Assembly: GCA_038503065.1 (NCBI GenBank)
Contig: JBCAMK010000001.1
Coordinates: 1,860,001-1,924,000 of the forward strand
From: Paragyromitra xinjiangensis
Taxonomy: Eukaryota > Ascomycota > Pezizomycetes > Pezizales > Discinaceae
Length of the DNA: 64,000 nucleotides
Direction: 5' to 3'
Positions within the stretch are counted from its first letter, which is position 1. Every line of letters begins with the position of its first letter. The notes below the pieces were generated by a model. It was not told the origin of the DNA. It saw nothing but the letters and a program-made list of their open reading frames with translations, and did not search any database. The translations under genes were made by a program, and so were the position numbers. Shown here one piece after another: positions 1 to 11,630 of this stretch.

Positions 1-454
1 TGAGGAAAGCCCCAGTGGCTCGGTATTAGTCGACAGCGAAGGCGCTCATATGCCAAACCTTGATGGCCCAACACGAGCCATACTAAAGCCGAGCATCATT
101 TTCTTTGGGGAGTCTATATCAGATACAGCAAGGAAGGAAGCTGAGATAGCAGTCGCGAATGCCGATAGCGTGTTGGTGCTCGGAAGTAGTTTGGCGACAT
201 ATTCAGCGTGGAGGTTGGTCAAGGCTGCGCATGAGAAGGGAATTGGTGTTGGTGTCGTGAACTTGGGCGGTGTTAGAGGCGATGATATGTTCTTTGCAGA
301 TGGTGCAAGAGGTGGGAGGGTTCGGATTGAGTTTCCTGCGAGTGACGTGTTAAGTGGAGTCGTGGAAGAGGTTTGTGGAGGTTTGTGGGAGGCGGATATG
401 GTGGCAGAAGCGGGGAATGTACAAGGGGTTGGTGGGGTCGGTCTTGGTGGGTAG
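1..454 (+). CDS. SIRT4-like mitochondrial-type sirtuin, 3' part only
   Basis: NAD-dependent protein deacylase of the Sir2 family, cut by the left window edge. The reading frame is open from base 2 and stops at 452-454, giving about 150 C-terminal residues. The segment ILKPSIIFFGES is the conserved strand after the zinc module. VLVLGSSLATYSAWRLV is the NAD-binding GSS region, and VVNLGGVRGDD is the late Rossmann strand that contacts the nucleotide. The run DSEGAHMPNLDG before the ILKP strand resembles the insertion of fungal SIRT4-type sirtuins, which are usually mitochondrial. The catalytic His and the zinc Cys residues would lie upstream, outside the window. The ATG at 50 is internal to the domain and is not the gene start. 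The SIRT4-type assignment is by recall of family motifs; the sirtuin assignment itself is secure. Confidence 0.85.
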   Translation, partial: EESPSGSVLVDSEGAHMPNLDGPTRAILKPSIIFFGESISDTARKEAEIAVANADSVLVLGSSLATYSAWRLVKAAHEKGIGVGVVNLGGVRGDDMFFADGARGGRVRIEFPASDVLSGVVEEVCGGLWEADMVAEAGNVQGVGGVGLGG

Positions 455-3400
455 GCATAAGGGTAATTGTTGGCTGCTAGCGTGGAAGAGAAATATATTA
501 GATATTGATCTAGGGGAGGAAGGTTTAACATCTAGTTATGAGAGAAAGATTCGAAGCGTTGTATATGTCGATATGTAACGTATATCTTGTGTGAATTCAT
601 GGTTATCCTGTTCTTAGATGTTAGATGTGATCCACTCGTTAGAGTTGGTTCTTTTTGTGACGCTTAATCTATCATCCTCAGAATAAAGATATGTTGTGCG
701 TGTGAAGCGTATCCGCCGATCAGTCAGTTCATCAACTCGCATGCCCATCGATAGAACATATTCCCCGTGGGATGAAAGGTTGATTGGATGTTATCTAAGG
801 TTTATTAGTAAGAAATCGATGGAGATAATTGAAGAGGAAAAAATGGCGATCTTCCTTGTATTGTACAAGGAAAGGTAGGATTTTCGTATATTATGAGACT
901 AGGTTTTGCATCTAGAAGTATATGTAGCCAATCGTATGTTAGCCCCCACCAGAAACATTAACAAGCTAGCCGCTGTAGGTACGCGTTAAGATGGAAAGCC
1001 CTCTCAGTACGTGGGCATCTTGTGTCTTTTATTTATCCATTGGAACAAAGGTTGCTACAGAATAGCTTTCGTCTGAGAAAGCGTCATGACCATGACGAGT
1101 TATATGAAACAACTGTAGGCCAGAAGATAAAATCGTTGAGCAAAGGTGCAGACTGCCTCCCGGCTTAGAGGTACGGTTCCAAAATACCCTCAACTCAAGT
1201 GAAATATTAAACCCCACATCGTGAAGCAATAAAAAGCTGTTTCTGGAAGAAATCGCTGGATCCAACTTTGCTTGCTCTTTAGTGGACATGCTCTCCGCAA
1301 TTGCGGTCTTGAAACGAATATAGAACCCAAATTCCTGCTGTTCCTGGAGAGCCCCATGCTGAACTGGCAAGCAAGATTTGATGGAATGTGGTTGTACCGG
1401 TAGTGATGATGATGAAGAAATAAATATCTTGTTATGTTGTGTATCTACGTGGTGGGAGGGGGGTAGTTTACACCCGCAGGGTATTTTAGAAGTACACCTC
1501 TAGATCGGGAGGCAGTCTGCTCCTTTGCTCAAAATGGTTTCTTCTAGTCGATATCTGGCATAAATTAGTGGAGGTCGTAGACCAACAAAACTCGACGGAT
1601 GTTAACTGGCCCCAGTCCTACTTCTGGCTGCATTCTTGGTACTTATGGAGATTCTAGCAAGGAGATGAGTTTTTTTTCATCTGTTGGTTTATCCATCCGA
1701 GCGCCCACCCTTTCGCTTTCTCACTCAATCTCCCCATCGCTATTCGTCTATTCGGTCACGGTAGTAATTTGGTGGTATACCTTACGTTTCTCTTGCGATT
1801 TTTGGTGTATTTTAGGGGAAACATGAAAGATGTTAGCCACTAAGAGCTAGCGAGTAGAATAGCTGAGGAACATTTGGGGAGATGGAATGAAGAGAGAAGT
1901 ATGGAGGGATGAAGATTAGAATCCAAATTTGATAGGAGGTGCGAGAGGTAGTCGACGTGGTGGAGACGAGTAAGAGGCTGAAAACCAAGAGGAGGGGGGG
2001 GGTTTATACCTGGAACATGTTCGCGGCCTACGCGTATGGTAAGTCCCTTATACCTATGGATATAGGATACATGTACATGTATATGCTACTAGTACGGCTT
2101 ACTAGAGCTACATGTATGTATGGTGCTAGTATGAATCATGGCCTAATAGATTGGGATTAAACTAAACCTCACATTATAAGTGATGAGCCTTCTCCTAGTT
2201 CCATGTAAACATTATAGGAAGAAAATACTACAATGGACGAAGTACATCTCTCTAAGATGTGTGATGATAGTAGCGATACTGTGATAGTTTTTAAAGTGCC
2301 TCGTAGAGTCCTGATCATGGAACCTCACGTCGGTCTCACATGTTTGGCACAAGATAGATTAGATTAGATATCGGCTTGAGGCGGGCCGGATGACGACACG
2401 AAGACAAGAATGCCCCACGCCAGGTGGGGTAATTCGGCATAAGAGTAATCGTACGATACTTACGCTATATCCCAGGGTCCACCGTGCATGACTGAGGGTT
2501 CCCATATCATCCTGAGGGGTACACTTGCGTCATGCAGACAAGGACGACCTACAGTACCGGGAAGGTTTTTTGCAAAGAATTGCATTTCATAAGCTTACTA
2601 TTTCTCCGAGACTGGTCAGGTCGCGCGTGTGGTGACCGGAAGCAATAAAGGGAGTGTTCGGCAAGATCGGGGGCGTGGAAATGATGTAATTGGGCTTAGG
2701 CCGGATCGCTATCTAGAGTACAGCCACGGCGATAGCACAGAAATAAAATGAGGGGCGATCATGCCGTAGAAATCTCGAAACAACCGTGTAGACAGATATT
2801 AAAAGACCCCATCTTCTGACTGGTCGGAAGTTCTCTCTACTGCCACCAGCCTTCTGACTGGCTGAGATTGGCCGGGTTGTCTATTCTAAAATATCCAACG
2901 TCGAGTGAGAATGAAGGAAGAGCGATGAATGATGCCCCGCCTATACGACTTCCAGAGATAGAAGTTCAAACCACGATACCAAAGATCGAGGTAGGTAGTC
3001 GCACCGAACGGCCTATGTTCGCATGATTGTTACTGTTTGATGAAGTATCGCCAGTCTTTAAACCCTAATTGCTACGAAGACCGTATCCACTGCTTAGGGA
3101 TCCAGGTAGAGAAGGAAGTTGCTGTGACGTTGCGGCGCGCGATCTGCAGCAAGGAATGGCTATTTAGCAGTGACTTTGTGACTTCGCACAAACCCGTGCC
3201 AAAAACCGTTGTGCCACCAAAGAAAAAACATAAAAAAAAGGAAGGCTCCGTGCATCGGCCTTTATAGAATTGTCCTCCTCTTATTTACCCCTCTGCCCTC
3301 CCAAGCCTTTCACAAACACACGACCGTTCTCATCCCACCTCAGCACAAACCCATTTATTGAACATCACCAACATATCAATCTATCCATCGCATCAATAAA

Positions 3401-3465
3401 TCACAAGATACTAAGGACAATAACTCAACCTCGCAATACAAACAACCACCACATACATAGTCGCA
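455..3465. other. intergenic region with one inverted-repeat element
   Basis: This stretch between the sirtuin and the 6-phosphogluconolactonase gene has no convincing coding sequence. It contains the inverted-repeat element at 1138-1530 and three TACATGTA palindromes at 2068-2116. The bases TTCTGACTGG occur twice, near 2813 and 2851. A possible TATA element, TTTATAGAAT, sits at 3261-3270, about 200 bases before the next start codon. A pyrimidine- and CA-rich leader follows it. Confidence 0.6.
1138..1530. mobile_element. Non-autonomous inverted-repeat element, 53-bp imperfect terminal arms
   Basis: The left arm is 1138-1190 and the right arm 1478-1530. They are reverse complements apart from scattered changes; both outer ends read GAGCAAAGG and then GCAGACTGCCTCCCG. 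The interior, about 287 bp, has no transposase. A related, truncated copy lies in opposite orientation from 54232 to about 54490. It shares the right end, the TACGTAGTGGG-like block, the TGCTGTTC block and GAAATATTAARCCCCAC, so this is a dispersed family. All three ends are preceded by T, but I could not define a target duplication. Confidence 0.7.
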
Positions 3466-4257
3466 ATGATTTCTGGGCATCCAAGACTCTACGCTTTTCC
3501 CTCCGAAGAGGCCCTTCAGTCCGACCTCTATGCATACATCCTTCAAGCTCAAACAGACGCTTTCGCACGCCACAACAAGTTCAAAGTCGCCGTATCTGGC
3601 GGCTCCCTCCCCGCCTACCTTGCCTCGCGGGAACTCCTCAACTCCACCGAGATCGCCTGGGATAAATGGGAAATATTCTTCGCTGATGAGCGCGCTGTCC
3701 CCCTCGACCACCCAGACAGCAACTACGGCCTTCTGAAGTCAGAGCTTCTTGACAAGATCCCCGAATCACGCGGAAAGCCTATTGTCGTCCCTATCGACGT
3801 CGATAAACTCAATGACACTCAAGAGCTCGCCGATGCATACGAACAAGCACTCGTTAAGTCATTCGCCGCGAAGGACTCTGTGAAACTCCCTATGTTTGAT
3901 CTGCTACTTCTCGGCTGTGGGCCCGATGGTCACACCTGTTCATTGTTCCCGGGACATCCACTTTTACGTGAAGATATTGCGTGGGTTGCGCCTATTGAAG
4001 ACTCACCAAAGCCGCCATCGCGCCGCATCACGTTGTCGTTGTCGGTCGTGCAGCACGCGCTCAAGATTGCATTTGTTGCGACGGGAGCTGGGAAGCAAGA
4101 GGTTCTCAAAAAGATCTTTGATGAACATCCGGATGTACATGGCGGCCAAGTGCTACCGTGCGCACTAGTTAACAGAAGGGCCGGAGATAAGGTTAGTTGG
4201 TTCTGCGACGAGGATGCCGTAAAGGGCGTTGCGTTCCCGAAGAAGAGCTCGCTATAG
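3466..4257 (+). CDS. 6-phosphogluconolactonase
   Basis: Hydrolyses 6-phospho-D-glucono-1,5-lactone to 6-phosphogluconate, the second step of the oxidative pentose phosphate pathway, in the cytosol. The 263-residue single-exon frame covers the family from end to end. VAVSGGSLP near residues 41-49 is the phosphate-binding loop. FFADERAVP follows at about 70-78. LLGCGPDGHTCSLFPGHP near 147-164 is the signature with the catalytic His, and PPSRRITLS and FVATGAGK complete the core. There is no signal peptide or membrane segment. The ATG at 3466 is the first in frame and follows a CA-rich leader, as is common in fungal housekeeping genes. The gene stands alone, with no neighbour of the same pathway. 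Length and motifs are normal, so I see no sign of decay. Yeast has several such paralogues (SOL family), so the exact orthologue is not claimed. Confidence 0.95.
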   Translation: MISGHPRLYAFPSEEALQSDLYAYILQAQTDAFARHNKFKVAVSGGSLPAYLASRELLNSTEIAWDKWEIFFADERAVPLDHPDSNYGLLKSELLDKIPESRGKPIVVPIDVDKLNDTQELADAYEQALVKSFAAKDSVKLPMFDLLLLGCGPDGHTCSLFPGHPLLREDIAWVAPIEDSPKPPSRRITLSLSVVQHALKIAFVATGAGKQEVLKKIFDEHPDVHGGQVLPCALVNRRAGDKVSWFCDEDAVKGVAFPKKSSL

Positions 4258-4856
4258 TCGGAAGAGATGCTATGAGTAGCTCCCGCTAGGTTAAAGCAGG
4301 GAGTTGGGGTCGGGGGGCAATTTGTGGCGATTAATTTCTCTCCTATATTTTTCTCTCATCTTTTCATCGGAAACTGAACGGCAAATTAGTATACCTTCGT
4401 CTCTAAGGTGTAGATAATTTACTCTGTATTTCTTATGTATTTGATTCATCTTCTTTCTCTTTCTCTTTCTCTTTTACTTCAACTCTTATTTCTATCATTC
4501 GGTCCTGTTCCTGGATTCACGATGTCATGACGGTTCTAGCTAGATCATAGATGGGTGGATTTCTCTTTCGGAAAATTGGGTTTAGTCGAAAATTGGGAAT
4601 TGGCGGGTGAGTAGGGAAAGATTATTATCTCATCTCTTTTCTCCGGGAGTAGGGGTTTTTCACGTCACTATGTATGTTATTATTATCTAAAACTATTTTT
4701 TTTCTCTTATACAAATTGTGACTATCGATGTGGGGCCTTCTGTGATGACAGATTTTAGGTGTTTTCTAACATTGGAAGCAACAGTCATTGCTACTCACTC
4801 GATTTGCCTTATCTACACTCTAATTGCTGTATAAAGACACGAAACCGGAGTGATGT

Positions 4857-4952
4857 CATACCCTTATAAGGTGAGTGTTCTTATAGAAAGGGCCTAGTCC
4901 CTGTAAAAACAATCCCTGTCGGGGGCGAAAGCACATACCCTTATAAGGTGAG
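4857..4952. repeat. 19-bp direct repeat containing a CCTTATAAGG palindrome
   Basis: The 19 bases CATACCCTTATAAGGTGAG occur identically at 4857-4875 and 4934-4952, with starts 77 bases apart. Each copy holds the perfect palindrome CCTTATAAGG. The pair sits just left of the inverted-repeat element at 4965-5340. The origin is unknown. Confidence 0.8.
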
Positions 4953-4964
4953 AATAAAAATATA

Positions 4965-5340
4965 TGTACCAAGGGGTGAGGAAAAGTGATACACATTCCC
5001 TCAATTTTCAACAACCACACAACTGGCTATTATGAAAAAAACCCAGATGGAAGGTTAGGCTACATAAAATCTAAGCCCAGTAAGAAAACCGAAATAAGTC
5101 TTGTTGTTATTTATCATCATGAAGCTTTTAGTTGAAAATTGATGGCCTCATGTTCTTTTTGCTCAATATGTGCATTTTTCACAGTAAAGCTAGATATCCT
5201 GTCCTACAGGGTGGCTAATTAAGGCTATCACTGAAATATTCACTTATATTGAGTTTTGCGTTGTGGCAAGATGGGTTGTTTAGGTTGTTTGGGCGTTGCT
5301 AAGCCAAAATGTGCGTCACTTTCCCGCACCCCTTGGTACA
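4965..5340. mobile_element. MITE-like element with about 32-bp terminal inverted repeats
   Basis: The left end starts TGTACCAAGGGGTG at 4965. The right end, read on the minus strand from 5340, starts with the same 14 bases. After a single mismatch the arms continue GG, A or G, AAAGTGA, two differences, then CACATT, so roughly 28 of 32 positions agree. A second inverted pair, TCAATTTTCAAC and its complement, lies inside near 5000 and 5131. The 376-bp element has no coding capacity. No target duplication is clear at the flanks. Confidence 0.65.
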
Positions 5341-7732
5341 ACCCAAATATACCGATCACTTCATTAGGTGTCACCGTGTGTGGGTCTATCTAGGATATAA
5401 TTTACAATTCGTTATCGTATATCGTATGAAAACCTTGCGCAAAAGTTATCTGTAGCAGGTAGCTTCAGAAGCTATCAGTATTTCAGCATCGTCATTATCT
5501 CATTGTCCCCGATTGTCTCATTGCACCCTTGTACCTGAAAAATAGTTCGACCCCCACGACCTGATTGACCAAAACAGTTGATACCAACCAAGGTTTTCGA
5601 AATAAGCCAGGGTCCAGGGCTATACAGCAGAGTACTCTACCTTACGTGTGACGAAGTAACGTCCCGCTGTGGATTTCCCTGGGAAACATAAGGCTTGTCA
5701 ACCAAACCAGTGGGTTTACCGGTGATCTACTGTTGAAATATAGTGACGTCACAGCAATCTGGCTACCGTAGCCGAGAGCTCGGTTTGGAATATGCATAAA
5801 AGGCCGGATATCAGTGTTGCCACTATCATTGCCACCAGTATCGCTGTAATGATAATTCAAGTCGACTAATAATACAAATATGAAGGAGATCGCGAAATGC
5901 TAGGTTTAAAAACAAGATAGAGCTACCTCGAAGTCTGTGTGACATATCTCAAGAACCTCGGTGTTTTTTTGGATTCTTGGTTTTCTCCCGGAATTTTAGA
6001 AATGTCAACTACCGTTATATCCTATTTGGGTCAATACCTTAAAAAAATTCTCTTAAGTAATCTTATTCTCCACAACTATTGTCTCATCGTAGCAAACAAT
6101 AACCCCCTTCTTTGCGACAAGGCAGCCTTAGCTAAAAATGAGAGATAGACATTGTATATCTACTCTGTTCTTCATTTCTGAGGTGAGATATTGTTTAGGT
6201 GATGCCCCAAACGACGTAGTAAAAAAAGCAACATGATAATCCTGTAAGCCGGGTGACGGTACCAGGGGATATATCTGACATGATCACACCGCCGCAACGG
6301 GAGGCTTTTCGAGAGATCAGCCACAATACCCGGGATTTACACCTCAATAAATAGTAGAGAGGTGCCGGAGATGAAAGACTAAGAAATAGGTTGCCTTCCT
6401 GGTAGATAATCAACGGAATATCACGAGCAAGTAAATTCAGTAAGATCTCCCAGAACCTAATTAGCTAATGACAGCGAAACCTGAAGTGAAGACCGCCACG
6501 AGAAACAGGTTGGAAGTTTGAGAAGTCTTATAAAACATGTCACGATACCTAGGGCCAATGATATCGTAGCACAATCAAATGATCGCTGCAGTACACTGAG
6601 ATCGTAGCACAATGACGTCGTAACGTTTGTAACTTATCGCGAACGTAATTTTAGGAAGCTAATGAAAATAGTAATGACAGGGAATCCCAGATTAGACTCG
6701 AGTCGTCTAGGCAATCTCATTACTATCAATACAAGAAAATGGCAAGGAGGGCTCTTTGTAGAGTCGAGCCAAGCTCCCATAGGCTCGTCATAAGAGAAAA
6801 AAAAGGAATATATCTTCCTGGGTATATATGATTCTTGCATTAATAATCATCTACACCTAGCACTGCGCGAATAAATTTCCTCTATCATTTTTTTGGTATT
6901 TTTTACGACAAACCATACTCCCAAATATGCGCTAGCCTCCGAAATCTCTCTCCGCCAGACCTAGACTTCTGCTGAAGAGTCTCATCCTCCATTCATATCA
7001 ACATGTGCCATCCTCGTCTTCCTGCAATACCATACGTAAAATCATGCGAGAAGACAATGGTCAAAACCCAAAGGAATAAGGGAATAAGGGAATGAAATAA
7101 AGACACTAAAAGGGTTGGTTGGCACATGACACCGTACGTACTGGATGCAAACCACAACAGGAAAGGGGAATAAAATCAATCTGAAATACGGAGCGAACGA
7201 ATCTGCCTGGTATAAGGCAAAGGGAATTTCGAGCAACGAAGAGAAAACGTAGAGTGGAGAAAAGAAATCAAACCAACACCAATATTGATGTTAACAATGA
7301 AGATAAAAGTGTTGGCCACCGAATCCAGAAAACCTCCATGTATGAGTGACTCAAAGCTCGAAAAACGTTACAAAGACATCTCGCCACATCTGACAAAACT
7401 AGACGGGGCAAGAAAATACAAATATAAGAAGCGAACAGATGAAGAACATGCAATAAAAGAGTATAAAGCGAAATCATGCCTTTCAAAAAAAAAACTACAC
7501 CTCCGTCCAAAACCTAACCAGGTTTGAAGTAATGCCTTTCCCTTCCCAGAAACAAATATAAAGTCCAAGCCAAAATAAAGAAAAACATCAAGTGAAGGAT
7601 AAAACTATAAGTAGCAATTTATCCAATCCCATACCCATTTCCGCGCCCATATGCCGGTCCCATGTCACAAAAAGTCAAAAAATGATTAAAATACTTGTTC
7701 GAAAAAAACAGAATAAAAACAACCTTATTTCA

Positions 7733-10700
7733 TCAGTTCCCGGTATACTCCAAAACTTCACAGTCGTCCTCAAAAAAACCCTCGTCCATTCCCATTTCCA
7801 ATCCAAATGCACCCCCTTTTCCGCGTTTCGCCTTTTTCATCCCCTTTTTCTTGCCTACTCCGTTCACCAACCCCTCAAACGGTAGCTTACTGGCCATCGC
7901 CTCTGCTAGTCCGCCTTCATCACCAGCAAACTCGACCTCCCCACGTGCGGAACCGATATTCAGCTTCTCCGCGGGTAGTGGCAGCCCGAACACCCACATA
8001 TCCGCGGCAGCCTTTCTAGCAGGCCTCTTCTCTGGCGCTGGTGTCTCTGGACGAGATGCAGGAGGTGAAAGGGAAGCTGGTGTAGATCCACGCTTGCCGC
8101 GGCGTCTATGTTGGGTATCCTGCCTTGTTTCATCGTGCTGCCAGTCATTCCCACGCTGCGGATGTTGCTGTGGAAGCTGGTTGCTGGAACCGGAGTCGGT
8201 ATAGACGAAAAGACGTACATGGCGGTCCGTATGGAACGGCGGGAATACGGCATTCGTCTCAATCTCTGCAAATGAGAGTGGGTGTTGATCGTATTTCGTC
8301 TGCTCCTCGCTGCGAGAGTGATGGTGGTGAACACGCCCACTCCAAAACCCACCGGCTTGTTTTTCCTCGCCCTCGATTGAGAGCTGTGCCTGCTGTGAGG
8401 AGCCGTCGGGAAGGAGAGGGAGCTCGTATTCAAGGTAGTTATTCATAGCCACACCTCCACCATGTCTTCGCTTCTTACTCCCACCGCCACCAGGTCTGAC
8501 CTCATAGATACGAATAATTCCCCCACCACTAACAGCAACGTAACCCCGCTCTTTCCCAACCAGGAAGCGGACACAACCAGCGGTGACAGCACCGAGACCT
8601 TGCGGGAGCGAAACCCTGCTACCGCTATTGTCACTAGGAGAGCCATTGCCGCTGCCACTTTGTCCCCGTTTCGTAGAATTATTACCGCCTGTATTAACAA
8701 ATATCCCGCCACTCGGAGATCCCGTACTGCCACTTCTGCTCCGTCTCCTCCTCGCGGCGGAAAGCAGGGGCTGCGTAGAACTGTTCAGCAAGTTGACCGC
8801 TCCCGAGACTGCTGCACCTGCAGCCCCACCGTTTGCACCGTTCGCAATAGCACTAGAAGACGGCGGCGGCCTTCTAGGAGGTGGCCATTGATACGCCCCG
8901 CTAGGAAGGTCATAGAAATGTACCGTTCCCCTTTCCGTAACGACAGTCAACTTATCACCCCGCGGGCTGGACCACCCCACCTCGACAATCGTCGCAACCG
9001 TCATACGATTAAACCTAGCGATCTGTCTAACATGCTTCCCTAACGTTATATCTGAGGCTCCTGGCACAGATCCAGCTAGTTTTGCGGCCTCCAACCCACT
9101 TCCAAGAGAGGAACTGGTTTTATGTCCCAATGGAGCATTCCCGGGTGGGTGATGTATCGCTTTCATAAGATCCCACACAAATAACGAATCTCCCTTTGAG
9201 CTTGCCGTCAGCAGAGCTAACCCGCTAGGTGCGAAACTCATATAGCTAACCCCTGCTCCTGGAAGAAACGTTGCCATCGGAACAAGCCCTTGCTGAGCAC
9301 CAGTTGCTGCCTCTCCGTGCACGATCTTGTTTAGATCTAAGATACTCACCAGTCTTGGCTCATTCGCAGATTGATGGTGGGCAGGGTTCTGGAAGATCTG
9401 AGACTGCTGAGAGAGTGGCGCTCCACCCATTTGCTGCATCTGCCGCAATTGCTGGCCCAATCCACTTGGTTGAGGATTACCCTGAAGACTCGTCATACTT
9501 CCATTTGGCATGCCATATATACTTCCCATGCCACCATTCATAAGGTTTGATGGTGGCGCTGGAGGCGGAGGACTACCGGTCTGATTACCATTCCAGTAGG
9601 TTTGTAGCGCCTTCATGCCAGTTTCAGTCGCCCATTTGGCACCGCGTAGGAGTTCTTGGGTAACCTCTCGGGTGATGCGATTCAAGAAAGCTTCGTCTTC
9701 GACGGAAACAGCCACAGTGATAGAAGGCTGTGTCGGAGGAGTCGGCGATTTTACGGATAGAGAAGTATAGGGTGCATTAACCTCACCACCAGCGTGAACA
9801 GAAGAACCGGCAGGTGCAGGGCAATACGCTAGCCATCCATTCGACAGCGAAAATACTGGTGTTCCAGGCTGCCCTTCGATAATACCACTCCCAGTGACGC
9901 CGCTATCACCAGAAAAGCTTCCGTGAGAATTTGTTTGTACGCATGTCCATACTTTTCCGAGGCATTTCCATTCCGCCTGTTCTCTGTTTCCTTTCCTGCG
10001 TCCACCATCTTCAAGGCCAAAAGTGTATACCTCGCCACTAATTCCGACACCTACAACTACTTTTGTTCCTGTCACCTCGATCCGCAACCCACCCCATGGT
10101 GGTGGTGGACCCCCGATACCAAAGCCAAAATCGGCACCAGGGACCACCGGGCTAGTAAACAAACTCGCGACTTTTGTCCGCGCGGATAAACTCCAAATTT
10201 CAACTCTTGTCTGCCAATCTGTTGCGCTCGCTGGAGAATGTTGACCGCTTCTGTTCGAAGCAGATGTGGAAGGGCGAGAAGGGGGAGAAGTTGAGTACGG
10301 AGTCTCTGTCTCCTGCATTATGGGTGGATCTACCTCATGGTCTACAGCAGGCGAATGTATCGTGAGGCAAATCAGTGGTCTGAGAGCAGCCAGGGGGTCA
10401 TTTCGAGGTGGAGTCGGCAAAATCTAAATGATAACTGTTAGCCTCGCAAATATAAAAACGATGATTATAAAATTGAATAAGAATTCACCCTTCCTTTCAA
10501 GCAAACTGGGCTAGGAAGGAACGATATTGTAATATAGGAAATGGTAAGGTAAAAGCATCAGAGACCAAGAAACAAGTGGTAGCTCAGTTTCCCGAAAGAG
10601 TTTCTAAGAGTGCGGGAAATGTACCTTAGCACTCTTCACCCCACCTCCAAGTCCCTCCAGTCTCCCGACTTGCTCCAGAACGCCTCTACCAACCTTCCAC

Positions 10701-11630
10701 ACATCAATACCACCTTCCCATCCGAGACAAATCACATTATCACCTCCGCCGTTTCCAACACCACCGTTCGCTGCAGCTCCTGCATACCCTCCAAATGGTT
10801 CGTCCAGTGTGTCAAAAGTACAAGCATAATTTCCCTCTCCGGGCCGTAACTGGGACTGCGACTGCGACCCCCCAAACTGCAAGCTTAAGGGGATCGGTGA
10901 ACCCTGCGCGTAGCGCTGGGTCGGGTTATAGTAACCTCCATTATTTCCCGGTGCACTATGGTTATTAGTGAACTGTTCCTCGAAGCCAGGATATCCACGG
11001 ATCTGTCGTGGATGTCCGCTACTGCCGCTATAGTTCCCACCAGACGAATACGAAGCCGGTGCGCTAGGGGGAGGAGAAACGCCTACTCCCAATCCGACAC
11101 CACCTGAAGCGGACCCAAGGCTGTTGGGACCGTTGGTGGAGGGATTTGAGGTCGACAGGAACGATGGGAAGGGGATAGACCGCGGGAAGAGATCTGATGC
11201 GTTTGGGAGAGCTGAGAGAAGTGGGGAAGCTGTGTTCGAAAGGTGAGGGGACCTTGGCACAGCGTGACGGCTATTACTATTCACCACAAAGCCCATATCA
11301 GCTCTCGGCTCCTTACTAGCTTTTCTACTACTCTCCGTCGCGGTTTCCAATATCTTCGACCTTACAAGACAAGATAGGGGGTGTTGTGAGGGTAGTATTG
11401 TAGATTTGCGAAATATGACTCAAAGTGATTAAATGACAAAACTCATAGGGGAGTACTGACAACTCTCTGGGATAGATTCTAGCTCTCGGCGAACTAAACG
11501 CGTTCCCTCCTCCAAGTGCTAAGACTCCAGGTACGGGCGCAGCGATGGGAACTGGTATAGAAGGAAGCGGCGAAGAGGAGGTATTGCGGTGTTGACGAGG
11601 GTTTTTGTAGTGTTCGGCGAACGCGGGCAT
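7733..11630 (-). CDS. BCAS3-like WD40 protein
   Basis: Large beta-propeller protein. In animals and plants BCAS3 proteins bind phosphoinositides and work with a C16orf70/PHAF1 partner at autophagosome formation sites; the role in this fungus is inferred from the family only. The model has three exons: 11461-11630, 10625-11360 and 7733-10423. Introns 11361-11460 (GTCAGT donor) and 10424-10624 (GTACAT donor, CTAAC branch point) keep the frame, giving about 1198 residues. After a disordered Ser/Gly-rich N-terminus come blade-like segments: VICLGWEGGIDVWKV, VSYMSFAPSGLALLTAS followed by GDSLFVWDL, and LTVVTERGTVHFYDLPSG. YVAVSGGGIIRIYEV and a BCAS3-type C-terminal part follow. Low-complexity inserts separate the blades, and the C-terminus is Lys-rich then acidic. 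I chose the ATG at 11630. An in-frame ATG at 11777 would add 49 residues across a 12-G run and looks like leader sequence. Confidence 0.75.

Larger units (their letters stand above)
4258..7732. other. intergenic region with repeats
   Basis: No supportable gene. The first 450 bases are T-rich and hold a TCTTTC microsatellite near 4450-4477, fitting a 3' UTR and terminator of the lactonase gene. A 19-base direct repeat lies at 4857-4875 and 4934-4952, and an inverted-repeat element at 4965-5340. A 13-base direct repeat, ATCGTAGCACAAT, occurs at 6563-6575 and 6601-6613. GGAATAA is repeated in tandem near 7071-7095. Small reading frames at 7285-7885 lie over the 3' end of the next gene and look spurious. 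Confidence 0.55.

Noticed and set aside
1029..1370. 113-codon minus-strand frame
   Set aside because: It lies across the inverted-repeat element at 1138-1530 and has no motif; the frame is a by-product of the repeat.
7285..8448. Several plus-strand frames of 80 to 169 codons
   Set aside because: They overlap the 3' UTR or lie antisense to the BCAS3-like gene and show no domain.
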